Below, in pieces: positions 15,950 through 16,842 of a stretch of DNA of 16,842 bases (positions are counted from its first letter, which is position 1; each line of letters starts with the position of its first letter). Position numbers and translations under genes: made by a program. This DNA is from Cytophagales bacterium (lineage in GTDB: Bacteria; Bacteroidota; Bacteroidia; Cytophagales; Cyclobacteriaceae), in contig DNTA01000059.1 in NCBI GenBank assembly GCA_003500135.1, forward strand, positions 1 through 16,842. The letters run 5' to 3'. Below the pieces are notes generated by a model. The model saw only the letters and a list, made by a program, of their open reading frames with translations, did no database searches and was not told where the DNA came from.

Positions 15950-16002
15950 ATAGCTCATTATTAACTTTAAAATTGCTTTAAACCTAAACATCGGATATCA
16001 AG

Positions 16003-16010
16003 CAAATATA
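16003..16010 (-). promoter_or_regulatory. -7 box of the small lipoprotein gene
   Basis: TATATTTG on the minus strand is a perfect TAnnTTTG match, about 55 bases upstream of the chosen start. No clear -33 TTTG is seen. It decides against the longest frame, which would begin almost at the transcript start. Confidence 0.5.
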
Positions 16011-16110
16011 CTAATTTTATTAAAACCTGTACTTTTACTACATGATTTATTGAGGAACAATATGACTTTATCGATAAAACCTCAATTTTGTTTTACTAAT
16101 TGCTTTTAAC

Positions 16111-16461
16111 GTGGAAAAAGCGCTCAGCATAAAGGTAGCAAAAGAATGGACTATTTCCAGCCTCGCATGGATTAATACTCTACTTTTACTACTTCATAGT
16201 TTTTATTGGTTATAAGGACCTTTTTATTGAAGGTTCGTTTAAGTCTTATGCCTATTCGGCAGAAGCTCATCTTGAGGTGCTTTTACAAGGCTTTTTCTTT
16301 GGTCTGTTTTTTTCGATCATCAACACTTTTGTCGAAGAGTATTCACCTATAAGTAAGCGCTCATTTGGACAAATCATACTGATCAAAAGCCTTTTGTACG
16401 TTTTTGCCATTTTAGTTGTGATTGCTTTGGCGCTTTTTGTTTTTTTTCCTGTTTTCCTCGC
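16111..16461 (+). pseudogene. multi-pass membrane protein remnant, frameshifted and cut by an IS
   Basis: A frame beginning at GTG 16111 reads EKALSIKVAKEWTISSLAW, then runs into a stop at about 16204. The next frame, open from 16139, continues the same kind of sequence as a membrane protein (YYFIVFIGYKDLF, then LLQGFFFGLFFSIINTF, then SFGQIILIKSLLYVFAILVV). Moving between them needs one extra base, most simply in the TTTT at 16184-16187. The second frame then runs into IS DNA near 16461, so the 3' end is missing. The helix pattern and the KRSFGQIILIKSLLY segment remind me of the membrane N-terminus of Bacteroidota class III adenylate cyclases, but the catalytic domain is not in the window, so this is only a guess. 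Its right-hand half may lie beyond the IS. Confidence 0.5.
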
Positions 16462-16842
16462 TGGGACACCCAAGTCAGATCAAGTCAAAAAGTCGGACCA
16501 GGTATTTCTGTTCATCACTATTAATGATGGTCTTTTCTATAGTTTGATTCGATTCCTTCAGGCTGACCTTGATGTTAAAAATGGTTTTGGCAATGTCTAT
16601 GGCCTTTTCAGCACTAATGCTTGCATTCTTACTATAAAGTTGTCGTTCAAGTTCTTTATAAACCTTGTATGCGGCAAACGAAAGGCATATATGCGCTTCA
16701 ATTCTTCTTTGTACACGATGGTATATTGGCCTGATCTTTAAGTCATGCTTTGAAATCCTGAAGGCTTTTTCAATTTTCCACAGTTGCCGATAGCTGTCCA
16801 TTACCTGTTGCACAGATAATGACTTGTCATTGGTTTGATATC
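16462..16842. mobile_element. insertion sequence, one end, continuing past the window
   Basis: The transposase 3' end and a short downstream flank occupy the right end of the window. The junction with the interrupted membrane-protein gene is placed near TGGGACACCC (16462-16471), which may be part of the terminal inverted repeat. Three AAGTC repeats (16472-16493) follow. The other IS end is not in the window, so neither the inverted repeat nor a target duplication can be confirmed. Confidence 0.5.
16475..16842 (-). CDS. IS1634/IS4-type DDE transposase, C-terminal part (partial)
   Basis: The frame is open to the right edge and enters the window reading YQTNDKSLSVQQVMDSYRQL; the 5' part lies outside. 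The segment LWKIEKAFRISKHDLKIRPI followed by YHRVQRRIEAHICLSFAAY is the hallmark C-terminal region of IS1634-group (IS4-like) transposases. It includes the catalytic glutamate of the DDE triad in WKIEKAFR and the conserved RIRPIYHR-type and RIEAHI motifs. It ends in TGA at 16475-16477, only a few bases from the presumed IS end, which is usual. No frameshift is visible in the part present, so the element could be active, but completeness cannot be judged. A GTG at 16813 is only an internal codon and should not be taken as the start. Confidence 0.88.
   Translation of the reverse strand, partial: YQTNDKSLSVQQVMDSYRQLWKIEKAFRISKHDLKIRPIYHRVQRRIEAHICLSFAAYKVYKELERQLYSKNASISAEKAIDIAKTIFNIKVSLKESNQTIEKTIINSDEQKYLVRLFDLI

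Noticed and set aside
16277..16741. 154-codon plus-strand frame at the right end
   Set aside because: It fuses the interrupted membrane protein with the antisense of the transposase; the part after about 16461 is IS DNA read backwards.
1..16842. CRISPR arrays, tRNA or rRNA genes, toxin-antitoxin or defence systems
   Set aside because: No regularly spaced repeats, cloverleaf-like segments or recognisable defence proteins were seen on either strand.

Overview
The window looks like a chromosomal segment of a Bacteroidota bacterium, probably a Cytophagales-type member. The evidence is the AT-rich intergenic DNA, several TAnnTTTG-type -7 promoter boxes, lipoproteins with short lipoboxes, a propeller/Y_Y_Y sensor, DUF1573 proteins and a YrbG-type exchanger. 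No rRNA, tRNA or CRISPR array was seen. This assignment is inference from gene content and promoter style; no taxonomic marker was compared.

Layout. Positions 1-188 hold the tail of an upstream gene and a small two-helix membrane protein coupled by an ATGA overlap. On the minus strand follow a DinB-superfamily protein and a secreted two-domain DUF1573 protein. The latter is divergent from trpS (tryptophanyl-tRNA synthetase). trpS converges on a small acidic protein of unknown function. Next come a phosphoglucomutase/phosphomannomutase with a strong terminator, a CaCA-family cation exchanger split by an in-frame TAA, a lipid-anchored NagZ-like GH3 glycosidase, and a 743-residue tandem 6-phosphofructokinase. 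A 405-base non-coding region follows. Then come a propeller/Y_Y_Y/GAF sensor split by another in-frame TAA, a membrane-anchored ceramidase-like hydrolase, a small lipoprotein, and a membrane-protein remnant that carries a frameshift and is cut by an IS whose transposase runs off the right edge.

How the genes relate. Two central sugar-phosphate enzymes (the hexose-phosphate mutase and the phosphofructokinase) lie within 2.4 kb of each other, on opposite strands and separated by the exchanger and the GH3 gene. Most other neighbours look like independent units with their own terminators rather than one operon.

Most interesting points. (1) The phosphofructokinase has the architecture of animal/fungal PFK: two fused halves, a eukaryote-type insertion in the N-half, and a C-half with its catalytic aspartates replaced by asparagine. 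(2) The non-coding region upstream of it holds twin LacI-type palindromes about four helical turns apart, a consensus -7 box and a terminator, but no reading frame; this may be an undescribed small RNA or the relic of a regulated operon. (3) Three genes are visibly broken within 17 kb, two by single in-frame TAA codons. I do not see a multi-gene defence or mobile system here.
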